Of a stretch of 25,932 bases of DNA, positions 1 through 6,344 are shown piece after piece. Below the pieces are notes generated by a model that was given only the letters and a program-made list of their open reading frames with translations, ran no database searches and was not told where the DNA came from. The DNA is from an uncultured Prevotellaceae bacterium. Its GTDB lineage: Bacteria > Bacteroidota > Bacteroidia > Bacteroidales > Muribaculaceae. A program made the translations under genes and the position numbers. Within the stretch, counting starts at the first letter, position 1; each line of letters begins with the position of its first letter. The stretch is from the NCBI GenBank assembly GCA_905210415.1, contig CAJLWM010000030.1, positions 1-25,932 of the forward strand, written 5' to 3'.

Positions 1-199
1 CTACCGAGAGTCTTGGCAGTTGGAAAACGGTGAGATTGATGGCTGTGCCACCTTTCAGCACAAGAGATTTAGACAGCAAAGGACTGTCATGGAAATAGTT
101 GAGTATCTCCACCAATCGCATCACCTTTTCGAGGTTGTCGCGAATAAAGCCTTGCTCCTTGGCGATGATGTCAAGAGCTTGTTTGTTATATGAGTTCAT
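1..199 (-). CDS. AbiEii-type nucleotidyltransferase toxin, N-terminal part (cut by window edge)
   Basis: Reading the minus strand from the ATG at 199-197 gives 66 residues beginning MNSYNKQALDIIAKEQ, with no stop before the window ends. The segment LVLKGGTAIN near residue 50 matches the first nucleotidyltransferase-fold motif of the AbiEii/AbiGii toxin family (formerly DUF1814). In this family the toxin is a GTP-binding nucleotidyltransferase-like enzyme, counteracted by AbiEi at the transcriptional level, and the pair gives phage abortive infection or stabilises mobile elements. The start codon lies inside the last codons of the upstream abiEi-like gene (14-base overlap, different frame), the usual translationally coupled antitoxin-toxin order. 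The downstream three quarters, including the other catalytic motifs, lie outside the window, so activity cannot be judged. Identification rests on the motif plus the partner gene. Confidence 0.85.
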   Translation of the reverse strand, partial: MNSYNKQALDIIAKEQGFIRDNLEKVMRLVEILNYFHDSPLLSKSLVLKGGTAINLTVFQLPRLSV

Positions 200-950
200 A
201 TTCTTCCTTTGATGTTAGTGCTTGCGGCACATACATGCGCCATTTATTTACAAATGTATCCGACTCTTCGTTGTTAGTCAACCACTTGACGCTTTTGGTT
301 CCCTTGGCTCGGCACAGCTCCAAGAGGGATTCTGAGATGTTGGCTTGTTCCTTGATTCGCTCCAACAGATAGCCTGTCTTCTGGTACAGGAATGCCTTGT
401 CGTACCTTGCGAGATAATCGATGAGCCTTTCCTCATTGAGCAAGACGATACCCTCCATGCAATGCAGCAATTCCTCAATACCACCAGCTCGGTCGATGCG
501 GTCAAAGCAATCCAACAAGGTGCTCTCCACATCTGTTACCCGCACGTATGGATTTCCCTTGGGAGTTGTCACACCAACGATCTCCTTTGTTTGTCGGCAA
601 TAGGTGTAATCCACATCATCGAAAGAAAAGGAATTGAAGCGAGTCATGCTTTTCACAAAAACCTCATTGAAGGGTTGATGAGCCAATCCATGAAATTCCA
701 ATGCTGTGTGATAACTGATGCAAGCTGTATGTGACACGTGGCTTCCTATCTCATACTTGTCGCAAACAGGTAAACCAGATGCAATATCCTTCATGCAATA
801 GGTATTGCGCCGTATAGCCACAATCCACCCTTGTTGCTTGTACCGAGCAAGCAACGCTTCCACCGATTTCACCTTGCCTTTCAGAGCCTCAGAAAGTTCA
901 TCCAAAGTGAATATCCGCAACTTATATAATATACTCAATAGTTCTGTCAT
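186..950 (-). CDS. AbiEi-type antitoxin / transcriptional autorepressor (type IV TA system)
   Basis: This is a 254-residue protein. Residues 1-50 look like a small winged-helix DNA-binding domain (LYKLRIFTLDELSEAL, then LLARYKQQGWIVAIRRNTYC). It is followed by the AbiEi-family body: a THTALEFHGL-like segment (here SYHTALEFHGLAHQ, around 80-93) and a DVESTLLDCFDRIDRAGGIEEL segment around 140-161. In characterised systems AbiEi represses its own promoter through the N-terminal domain and neutralises AbiEii without needing a protein complex (type IV). The gene overlaps the downstream toxin start by 14 bases. A 10-base perfect palindrome next to its promoter (961-970) is a candidate autoregulatory operator. 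It sits about 580 bases downstream of an integrase operon on the same strand, so it is probably cargo of a mobile element. Length is near that of other chromosomal AbiEi proteins, and nothing looks truncated. Confidence 0.87.
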   Translation of the reverse strand: MTELLSILYKLRIFTLDELSEALKGKVKSVEALLARYKQQGWIVAIRRNTYCMKDIASGLPVCDKYEIGSHVSHTACISYHTALEFHGLAHQPFNEVFVKSMTRFNSFSFDDVDYTYCRQTKEIVGVTTPKGNPYVRVTDVESTLLDCFDRIDRAGGIEELLHCMEGIVLLNEERLIDYLARYDKAFLYQKTGYLLERIKEQANISESLLELCRAKGTKSVKWLTNNEESDTFVNKWRMYVPQALTSKEEYELI

Positions 951-960
951 TGTTTCTAAT

Positions 961-974
961 TTTGCGCAAATATA
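961..974 (-). promoter_or_regulatory. Candidate abiE promoter -7 box with overlapping palindrome
   Basis: On the minus strand TATATTTG (974-967) matches the Bacteroidetes -7 consensus TAnnTTTG and lies about 17 bases upstream of the abiEi start codon. It overlaps the perfect palindrome TTTGCGCAAA (961-970). No clear -33 TTTG is present. AbiEi antitoxins bind inverted repeats at their own promoter, so the palindrome is a plausible operator. This is inference from position. Confidence 0.45.
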
Positions 975-1085
975 TGAAATCTAATTTATTTATGAGAAAA
1001 ATCAGAAACTTTTTTATGCTTTTTTATATGTTCTTTCCATCTTAATTGTCCGACTACGGAGGAACAAATCACCGACAGGCAAGTT

Positions 1086-1125
1086 CTTTTGGGAGTAACC
1101 CAAAAGGTTTCGAGTAACTCGAAAC
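1086..1125. repeat. Two abutting perfect hairpins with a shared GAGTAAC core
   Basis: Hairpin A has arms CTTTTGGG (1086-1093) and CCCAAAAG (1099-1106) around AGTAA. Hairpin B starts at the very next base, with arms GTTTCGAG (1107-1114) and CTCGAAAC (1118-1125) around TAA. The arms differ, but both centres read GAGTAAC, so the stem sequence varies while the apical motif is kept. No T-run follows on either strand, which argues against simple terminators. Confidence 0.75.
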
Positions 1126-1214
1126 ATACCTTGCTGTGTCTTTGTGGACACAATGTTTTGGAAAGAATAAAACCTAATACCATTGAAAACACTGCGGTGG
1201 TTCGCCCAAGTGGC

Positions 1215-1233
1215 TGGAGGCGCAAAGCCTCCA
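1215..1233. repeat. Short hairpin
   Basis: Arms TGGAGGC (1215-1221) and GCCTCCA (1227-1233) enclose the five-base loop GCAAA. It is one of a series of stem-loops in this gap. No T-run follows on either strand. Confidence 0.55.
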
Positions 1234-1278
1234 AGGAACGACTCGTTTTTCGCTATGTCCAAAGGATGAAACAAATAA

Positions 1279-1319
1279 ATCCCGAAGAATGGGGGACATA
1301 GAATACCATTCCTCGGGAT
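1279..1319. repeat. 14-base inverted repeat with one mismatch
   Basis: The left arm ATCCCGAAGAATGG (1279-1292) pairs with CCATTCCTCGGGAT (1306-1319) except at one position, with a 13-base loop. The loop and left flank also offer an alternative pairing: CTATGTCC (1253-1260) with GGACATAG (1294-1301). This is compatible with a switchable fold, but the two pairings could be coincidental. Confidence 0.6.
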
Positions 1320-1339
1320 GAACAAAAATGTATTCCTGC

Positions 1340-1389
1340 ATGTCATACGTTTTATATGTCATACGATAAATATGTAAAACGTATGACAT
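1340..1389. repeat. 15-base perfect inverted repeat with an extra internal copy
   Basis: ATGTCATACGTTTTA (1340-1354) is the exact reverse complement of 1375-1389. The 20-base spacer contains a further direct copy of the first ten bases, ATGTCATACG (1356-1365). The layout is therefore two direct and one inverted copy of one 10-mer within 50 bases, typical of a multi-site protein-binding region. No gene start is close on either strand. Confidence 0.75.
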
Positions 1390-1455
1390 CAATGTATATA
1401 TGCTTACACTATTCTTTGCATGGATACATCTTTATCACATTACAAGTGCATTTCT

Positions 1456-1524
1456 ATACGACAGTGAATCAGTGCGTCAATAAGTCAATACGACAGTGAA
1501 CAACCGAAGCGTCAAAGATACGAC
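1456..1524. repeat. Iteron-like direct repeat array, period about 30-32 bases
   Basis: The 13-mer ATACGACAGTGAA occurs at 1456-1468 and 1488-1500, and a shortened copy, ATACGAC, at 1518-1524. A second element, GCGTCAA, lies between them at 1474-1480 and 1509-1515. The array sits just downstream of the small HTH gene of the integrase operon. Spaced direct repeats like these are typical binding sites for accessory or arm-binding proteins. Function is inferred only from form and place. Confidence 0.65.
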
Positions 1525-1529
1525 CATTT

Positions 1530-1901
1530 TCAACAAAAGGCATTCGTCTCTCCGTAGAGTTGCAGGACAATAGTTGTTTTCTCTTTTGCTTCGTACAATC
1601 TCTTGAGGATAACTTCACGAAGTTGTGCTGCGCCAAAAGAGTGGAGACGAAAGCAAATGGCAACTATCATAGGAAAATTATACAGCGTTTGCCAAACACT
1701 AACGGAAGTTTCGTCCTTGTATTGGACTTCCGACATAGACAACATACCTTCTTTATATATAGCTCGTATCACAGAGTTGAGTTTCGGGGCGGTAACATGA
1801 AGCATATCCACCAACTCTCCCTCACTCATCCACAATTCCTCTAAGTTGGACGGAATGGAAAGTATCCCATTTCCGTCCATAGTGATAGTTGTCCTTTTCA
1901 T
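1530..1901 (-). CDS. Small RhuM-like helix-turn-helix protein coupled to the integrase
   Basis: This is a 123-residue protein. Residues 20-60 (LEELWMSEGELVDMLHVTAP, then LNSVIRAIYKEGMLSM) read as a helix-turn-helix resembling the N-terminal DNA-binding part of RhuM-like proteins that are common on Bacteroides mobile elements. A second segment around 75-105 (LYNFPMIVAICFRLHS, then LREVILKRL) also matches that family pattern. It lacks the rest of a full RhuM protein. The ATG overlaps the integrase stop by four bases (ATGA at 1898-1901), so it is very likely co-translated with the recombinase. A role as transcriptional regulator or recombination directionality factor fits the position but is inference. 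Family match is by recalled pattern only. Confidence 0.6.
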   Translation of the reverse strand: MKRTTITMDGNGILSIPSNLEELWMSEGELVDMLHVTAPKLNSVIRAIYKEGMLSMSEVQYKDETSVSVWQTLYNFPMIVAICFRLHSFGAAQLREVILKRLYEAKEKTTIVLQLYGETNAFC

Positions 1902-3121
1902 GCCATTCCTTCCATTACAGGCAAATGCCCCTTGATTCGACTTTCAAAGACAGAAATATCATGGTCAAGTTTGCTGCTTGTCACCTTGGCGTATATCTGT
2001 GTCGTGGTGATATTCGTGTGACCGAGAATCTTGCTAACGCTCTCTATTGGCATACCATACTCCAATGCTAAAACAGCCCAACTATGTCGGGAGACATGAA
2101 ATGAAACTCGTTTCTTGATGCCACACATTACCGCTACTTTTTTGATGCGCTTGTTGATGCTGTCAAGGTTGCCAATGTTGAACAAGTGATTACCGTTTCT
2201 GAAAGATTTGTATCTCTCAACTATCTGCATAGGAATATCCAACAGCTTGATTTGGAACGGTACGCCTGTCTTCTGACGCTTGGACACTATCCAAGGAGCA
2301 CCGTTTACCATGCTGATGTTATCTTCCGTCAAGTTCTTGATGTCGATGAAAGCTATACCTGTCCAACTGCCAAAGATAAAAAGGTCTCTCGCAAATGCCA
2401 TGTTGGGGTCTTCCAACTTTATCTCAGTCATGGCGGTAAGCTCGTCCAAGGTCAAGAACTCACGTTCCTTATGGTCTGGATCAACGTGGTACATGGCAAA
2501 CGGATTTCTCGGTATCTTGCCGTTGTAGTGTGCTGCCGTAACGATATGTTTCAGAGGTATGGAGTAAATCCAAATGGAGGACTGCGCAAGCCCTACCACA
2601 TTTTTCAAGTAAAGGCAATAGTCACGGATAAACTCCTCGGTAAGCTCATTCATGGACATATCGCTGCGCTTGTACTGATACTTGATGAACTCGGCAACGA
2701 ACTTTCTCGCCACAAGATACTTGTTGTAAGTGTTCTTGGCCCTGTCCTTGCCTACACGCTTGGCAAAGGCTGCGTTCTCCTTGTCGAAAGCTCTGAGCAA
2801 GGTCTCGTATTCGGTGCCTATGCCTTGATAGGCGTTTCTCACCATTTCAGCGGTAACGAACGCCTCACGGTCGGAAAGTCGTTGATAATGCTTGGCGATT
2901 TGAGCCTTGATGTTGTCAAGCGCAAAATTCACCTCCTTGGCTTCCTTACTCTTGCCTATGGCTCTGTTGCCCTTGGCATCCCAGATAGCCTTGGTAACGC
3001 TCTGCTTGCAACTGAACTGTGCGATAGTTCCGTTGATTGTCACACGTCCCATGATAGGGACAATTCCGTTTCTCTCCTTGCTTCCATTTACATAGAAGAC
3101 TGTCTTGAAAGTGCATCTCAT
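1898..3121 (-). CDS. Tyrosine site-specific recombinase (integrase), Bacteroides mobile-element type
   Basis: The protein has 407 residues with the usual three-part layout: an N-terminal arm-binding region (about 1-105), a SAM-like core-binding domain (about 108-205) and a catalytic domain (about 220-395). Visible catalytic residues are the beta-hairpin lysine (K281 or K284, SKRQKTG), H342 and R345 (HVSRHSW), H368 (LGHTN) and the nucleophile Y377 (TQIYAK). The first conserved arginine, expected in a TGLRxxE-like motif, is replaced: the sequence reads WTGIAFID, with A257 at that place. Loss of Arg I is known in IntDOT-like integrases of Bacteroides. The enzyme would integrate and excise the element carrying the HTH gene and probably abiE. 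It has its own promoter (3145-3175) and points into the element, so the element end probably lies upstream, at 3122-3471. Confidence 0.92.
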   Translation of the reverse strand: MRCTFKTVFYVNGSKERNGIVPIMGRVTINGTIAQFSCKQSVTKAIWDAKGNRAIGKSKEAKEVNFALDNIKAQIAKHYQRLSDREAFVTAEMVRNAYQGIGTEYETLLRAFDKENAAFAKRVGKDRAKNTYNKYLVARKFVAEFIKYQYKRSDMSMNELTEEFIRDYCLYLKNVVGLAQSSIWIYSIPLKHIVTAAHYNGKIPRNPFAMYHVDPDHKEREFLTLDELTAMTEIKLEDPNMAFARDLFIFGSWTGIAFIDIKNLTEDNISMVNGAPWIVSKRQKTGVPFQIKLLDIPMQIVERYKSFRNGNHLFNIGNLDSINKRIKKVAVMCGIKKRVSFHVSRHSWAVLALEYGMPIESVSKILGHTNITTTQIYAKVTSSKLDHDISVFESRIKGHLPVMEGMA

Positions 3122-3144
3122 AATTCTTACTTTTTTGTTCGGTG

Positions 3145-3175
3145 CAAAATTAAACTATGAGAGTTGCATGGCAAA
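3145..3175 (-). promoter_or_regulatory. Integrase promoter
   Basis: On the minus strand a -33 element TTTG (3175-3172) is followed after 19 bases by TAATTTTG (3152-3145), matching the Bacteroidetes TTTG / TAnnTTTG promoter. The integrase start codon lies about 23 bases downstream. Confidence 0.65.
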
Positions 3176-3410
3176 ACCAAAACTTACGCAGAATGGGGAA
3201 ATATGAACCGCCACCGTTAAAAATGCTTATTAGGGCGTTTCCATTGGGTAATGATTTGACAGCGTTTCTACTTCTCTAATCTGCTTTTTTCTCATTTCCT
3301 TGTCACTGACAACTAAAGCCAACGACTGCCACAACCACTTGAAACTCAAAACAAATGCTCTATTTTACTATTTTTTGCCTTTTTAGGCGTTCTTTTAATA
3401 AAAAAAGTGC

Positions 3411-3425
3411 TTGTGATTGTCACAA
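3411..3425. promoter_or_regulatory. Palindromic site upstream of the outer-membrane gene (possible operator)
   Basis: TTGTGA (3411-3416) and TCACAA (3420-3425) form a perfect inverted repeat around TTG, 47 bases before the start of the 927-residue outer-membrane protein. The shape resembles binding sites of CRP/FNR-type dimeric regulators. No recognisable -7 box accompanies it. Confidence 0.4.
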
Positions 3426-3471
3426 AACGTGCGGTTGTGCGTATAAAGTGTAAAACAAATACTCGAGGGAT

Positions 3472-6255
3472 ATGAGAAATCACTATGGAAAAATGTGCAT
3501 CGTGTTGATGCTGTGTGTGCTGCCTTTGGCGGTGTGTCGTGCCGATGTGTTTAAGGGCAAAGTGGTGAATGCCGAAACTGGCGAACCAATCAAGGGCGCA
3601 GAAGTGCAGGGCACGGTGAAGCCAAAGCCTGAATGGTCATTTAATTTCGGCGCAGAAACCGACAGCACAGGATGCTTTTATCTCAGCTCGTGGCAGGAAG
3701 GCCGTATGCTGATGACATTCAGTATGATTGGTTATAAACTGACAAGAAAGGTTGACTATTCCTATGGAAAAGAGGTGAACGACACTACCGATTTGGGCGA
3801 AATAAAACTTCAGCCAACCATGCTTATGCTTCAGGAGGTGGAGGTGAAAGGACACATTCCGCGCATCACTATGTCGGGCGACACCGTGGTGTTTAATCCT
3901 GAAGCGTTTAAACTCAAGGAGGGCGCAAGGCTTGATGAATTGATAAGAAAGTTGCCTGGCGTGCAGAATAGAGAAGGTAAACTATATTGGAACGACAAAC
4001 CTATCCGCTTGATGATGAATGGCAAAGATATGTTTGGCGGAGGTGCCGTTTTAGGCGAATTGCCAGCCGAGGTGGCAGCGAAGATGAAACTATATGATAA
4101 GAAGTCGGAACTCTCGCGCCGCTCAGGGCACGACGATGGCGATGAAGATAATGTGCTCGACATACAGGTTAAGCCGGGTTTCCTCGACAAATGGTATGGC
4201 GATGTTGAGGCGGGTTATGCTACCAAAGACCGTTATACGGGCAATGTCAGGGCAAGCCGATTGAGCGACCATGACCCTCAGATGGTGTATGCCCAAGCCA
4301 ATAGCTTAAACCGATATAATGAATACACGATGAACAACGGTATGAATCGCAATATCGCTGGCGACGGAAAGAGCATGTATGGCTCATATAACTATCAGCA
4401 CAACTGGCAAACTGAGGGCGCGATGAGCAATAATAGTGTGGGCGCAAGTGCCAATATGGGTCATTCCGACGGAAGCAACAATAATAGATATAACACCGAA
4501 TCGTTTCTCCCTAACACAGAGCGGACATTAGATATTTCGGGCCAAAAAGACCATACGCATACACTCAAACCCAAGGCTGAAGCGTATCTCACTATGTATA
4601 CCGACGCTAATAATATGCTTCAATTTAGTGTGAATGCCGATTATGACAAAGGTAGAGGAAAGATAGAAAACAATAGCGCAAAATATGGCTATGAATCGGG
4701 TGCTTTTCAATATCACAGCCTTGAAGCTGCTATGGCGGCAAAGCCAGGCGACGTATTGTATAGCCACCTTATCACGCGCGAACGCAGGTTTTCAGTAGAT
4801 GAGACCGAAGAAAAGAAGCTGTCTACAACATATCGATGGTCGCACTATATGGGCAAAAAGGGTTCGCTTGTGCTTCAAGGCGCAACCGCAGTTACAGCCG
4901 ATGAAAAGGAGCGAAACGTAAATCGTGAGTTGGAATACCTCAGAGAGGGCAAGAATGAATCGCTCCAGCAATTCTACGACACCCCGAAGCGTGCGTTGAG
5001 CACATGGGCTGGTGTGACGATGAATTACTGGTTGACCCCGAAACTATATCTAAATGCTACAAACTATTTTGAATATAAGCGCAACCGCGAAGAGCAAAAC
5101 GCTTTCTCTGGCAGCTCGGAGGGTGCTGCAGGAGCGCAAATAGCGAGAGATGATGCCAACACTATGCGCAGTCTGCTGCACACTTACGACAATAAGATGT
5201 CGCTGAAGATGACCTACAATCCATCGAAGAAGTTGATGATAATGCCTAAGGTGGAATGGCGCGCCTTGCGCGAAAGCCAAGACTTCAGTTATGGCGCGCT
5301 CGACACTGCTGCTGTGCGCATAAGCCATATTGTGGAGCCTTCGTTGCTGCTGAAATGGAAAATGAGCCGTGTACGCAATATGGATCTGAAGATGGCATAT
5401 ACCACCGTGACGCCAGAGATGAGCAAAACGATGGGGTTTGTAAACACCACCAACCCGCTGTGGATAGCGAAGGGGAATCCGTTGCTTGAGAAATCTCACG
5501 CCTATTCTGCCACCTACAGTTATCACCGCATGTGGCTCCGCCAGCAGATAGTGCTTGGTTTTAGCGCATCTTACAATAAAGACGTCAACCCTATCAGCAC
5601 ACTGTGTCGCTACAACACGCTGAGCGGCGTCTACACCACCGAACCTGTGAATGTGAAGGGTGGCGATATATATGAATTTAAGTTGAACTACGATCATGGG
5701 CTGGGCGCATATTTCAGGGTGAATAACCAATTGGAGGTGAGTAAGGCGAGCGCCTATGGATATATGACGCTGCTTGACGACAATGTGGTGCCATCGCTCA
5801 ATCACGAGCGTAGGCTGGGAGTGAACGATCTCTTTGAATTCACTTACGAAACCGATAATCTGCAGATTCGCGCATTCAATGAACTGAATTGGTGCAGATA
5901 TCGATATAGCGACGCGGCATATAATAGCACTACGCTGTATGATAAATATGGCGTGTCGGCCGACTGGAGCATAGCACCATTTGAATTCTCGGTGGAGGTT
6001 GCCGATAATTATCGCTCTGGCTATCAGTCGAAGGAGATGAACAAGCATCGTGTGATATGCGAGGCGAGTGTCACTTACCGATTCCACCACAACAAGTGCC
6101 GCATAAGTCTGTCGGCTGACGATATCTTCAATCAGGACAACTATTATTGGGAAAAATATAACGCATATCAGCGCAACGAATATTATGGTTATTACCTGCA
6201 CCATTATCTGCAGCTCACGTTTGGCTACCGCTTCGACGCTAAAACCAAGAAGTGA
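3472..6255 (+). CDS. Outer-membrane beta-barrel protein, TonB-receptor-like, with carboxypeptidase-regulatory N-domain
   Basis: This 927-residue protein has a signal peptide (about 1-25, hydrophobic IVLMLCVLPLAVCRA). A carboxypeptidase-D regulatory-like domain follows (about 27-115, GKVVNAETGEPIKGAEV ... DSTGCF ... FSMIGY), then a plug-like segment (about 118-240, including LDELIRKLPGVQNREGKLYW and IRLMMNGKDMFGG) and a long aromatic-rich beta-barrel to the C-terminus, ending near LQLTFGYRF plus seven residues. This is the layout of the OMP_b-brl family of TonB-dependent-receptor-like proteins in Bacteroidales. The substrate is unknown. No susD-like gene follows, so it is not a canonical SusC. 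It is the first plus-strand gene to the right of the integrase element, 89 bases before a second barrel protein with its own promoter. The start ATG at 3472 precedes a good signal peptide. Confidence 0.85.
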   Translation: MRNHYGKMCIVLMLCVLPLAVCRADVFKGKVVNAETGEPIKGAEVQGTVKPKPEWSFNFGAETDSTGCFYLSSWQEGRMLMTFSMIGYKLTRKVDYSYGKEVNDTTDLGEIKLQPTMLMLQEVEVKGHIPRITMSGDTVVFNPEAFKLKEGARLDELIRKLPGVQNREGKLYWNDKPIRLMMNGKDMFGGGAVLGELPAEVAAKMKLYDKKSELSRRSGHDDGDEDNVLDIQVKPGFLDKWYGDVEAGYATKDRYTGNVRASRLSDHDPQMVYAQANSLNRYNEYTMNNGMNRNIAGDGKSMYGSYNYQHNWQTEGAMSNNSVGASANMGHSDGSNNNRYNTESFLPNTERTLDISGQKDHTHTLKPKAEAYLTMYTDANNMLQFSVNADYDKGRGKIENNSAKYGYESGAFQYHSLEAAMAAKPGDVLYSHLITRERRFSVDETEEKKLSTTYRWSHYMGKKGSLVLQGATAVTADEKERNVNRELEYLREGKNESLQQFYDTPKRALSTWAGVTMNYWLTPKLYLNATNYFEYKRNREEQNAFSGSSEGAAGAQIARDDANTMRSLLHTYDNKMSLKMTYNPSKKLMIMPKVEWRALRESQDFSYGALDTAAVRISHIVEPSLLLKWKMSRVRNMDLKMAYTTVTPEMSKTMGFVNTTNPLWIAKGNPLLEKSHAYSATYSYHRMWLRQQIVLGFSASYNKDVNPISTLCRYNTLSGVYTTEPVNVKGGDIYEFKLNYDHGLGAYFRVNNQLEVSKASAYGYMTLLDDNVVPSLNHERRLGVNDLFEFTYETDNLQIRAFNELNWCRYRYSDAAYNSTTLYDKYGVSADWSIAPFEFSVEVADNYRSGYQSKEMNKHRVICEASVTYRFHHNKCRISLSADDIFNQDNYYWEKYNAYQRNEYYGYYLHHYLQLTFGYRFDAKTKK

Positions 6256-6293
6256 TAAAGATTGTTAAAAAACATGGCATTGTGGTGATATTC

Positions 6294-6325
6294 TTTGTTG
6301 TCACTGCGTCTAATAGATAAATTTG
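6294..6325 (+). promoter_or_regulatory. Promoter of the 829-residue outer-membrane protein gene
   Basis: TTTG (6294-6297), 20 bases, then TAAATTTG (6318-6325) is a full Bacteroidetes promoter match. The start codon at 6345 is about 20 bases beyond the -7 box. The second barrel gene can therefore be transcribed independently of the first. Confidence 0.7.
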
Positions 6326-6344
6326 AAAAAAACGACACAGACGA

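Larger units (their letters stand above)
951..1529. other. 579-base non-coding, repeat-dense region between the HTH/integrase operon and abiE
   Basis: No convincing gene lies here. The open frames of 60-110 codons on both strands overlap one another and run through inverted repeats. The region contains at least five stem-loops (1086-1106, 1107-1125, 1215-1233, 1279-1319, 1340-1389) and an iteron-like direct repeat array (1456-1524), listed separately. Such density next to a tyrosine recombinase suggests recombination or regulatory DNA, or a structured RNA. The sequence alone does not say which. Confidence 0.6.
3122..3471. other. 350-base non-coding spacer between integrase and first outer-membrane gene
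   Basis: No gene is supported here. On the minus strand it holds the integrase promoter (3145-3175), and near its right end a perfect palindrome (3411-3425). It is the most likely place for the attachment-site junction of the element to the left, but the other element end is not in the window, so no att core can be named. I see no tRNA or tmRNA 3' end. A TATTTTTTG at 3369-3377 is one base too long for a -7 box. Confidence 0.5.

Noticed and set aside
1014..1392. Several overlapping 70-110-codon frames on both strands
   Set aside because: They pass through multiple hairpins, overlap each other and lack ribosome-binding or family signals. Treated as non-coding.
2186..3160. 324-codon open frame on the plus strand opposite the integrase
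   Set aside because: It is the antisense shadow of the integrase, which has clear catalytic motifs. The translation has no domain-like features.
3122..3471. tRNA-gene attachment site beside the integrase
   Set aside because: No tRNA-like 3' end or cloverleaf was recognised in the spacer.
5050..6204. 384-codon open frame on the minus strand opposite the first barrel gene
   Set aside because: Antisense to a well-supported coding region. Composition (many His, Ile, Val) is typical of a reverse-frame artefact.
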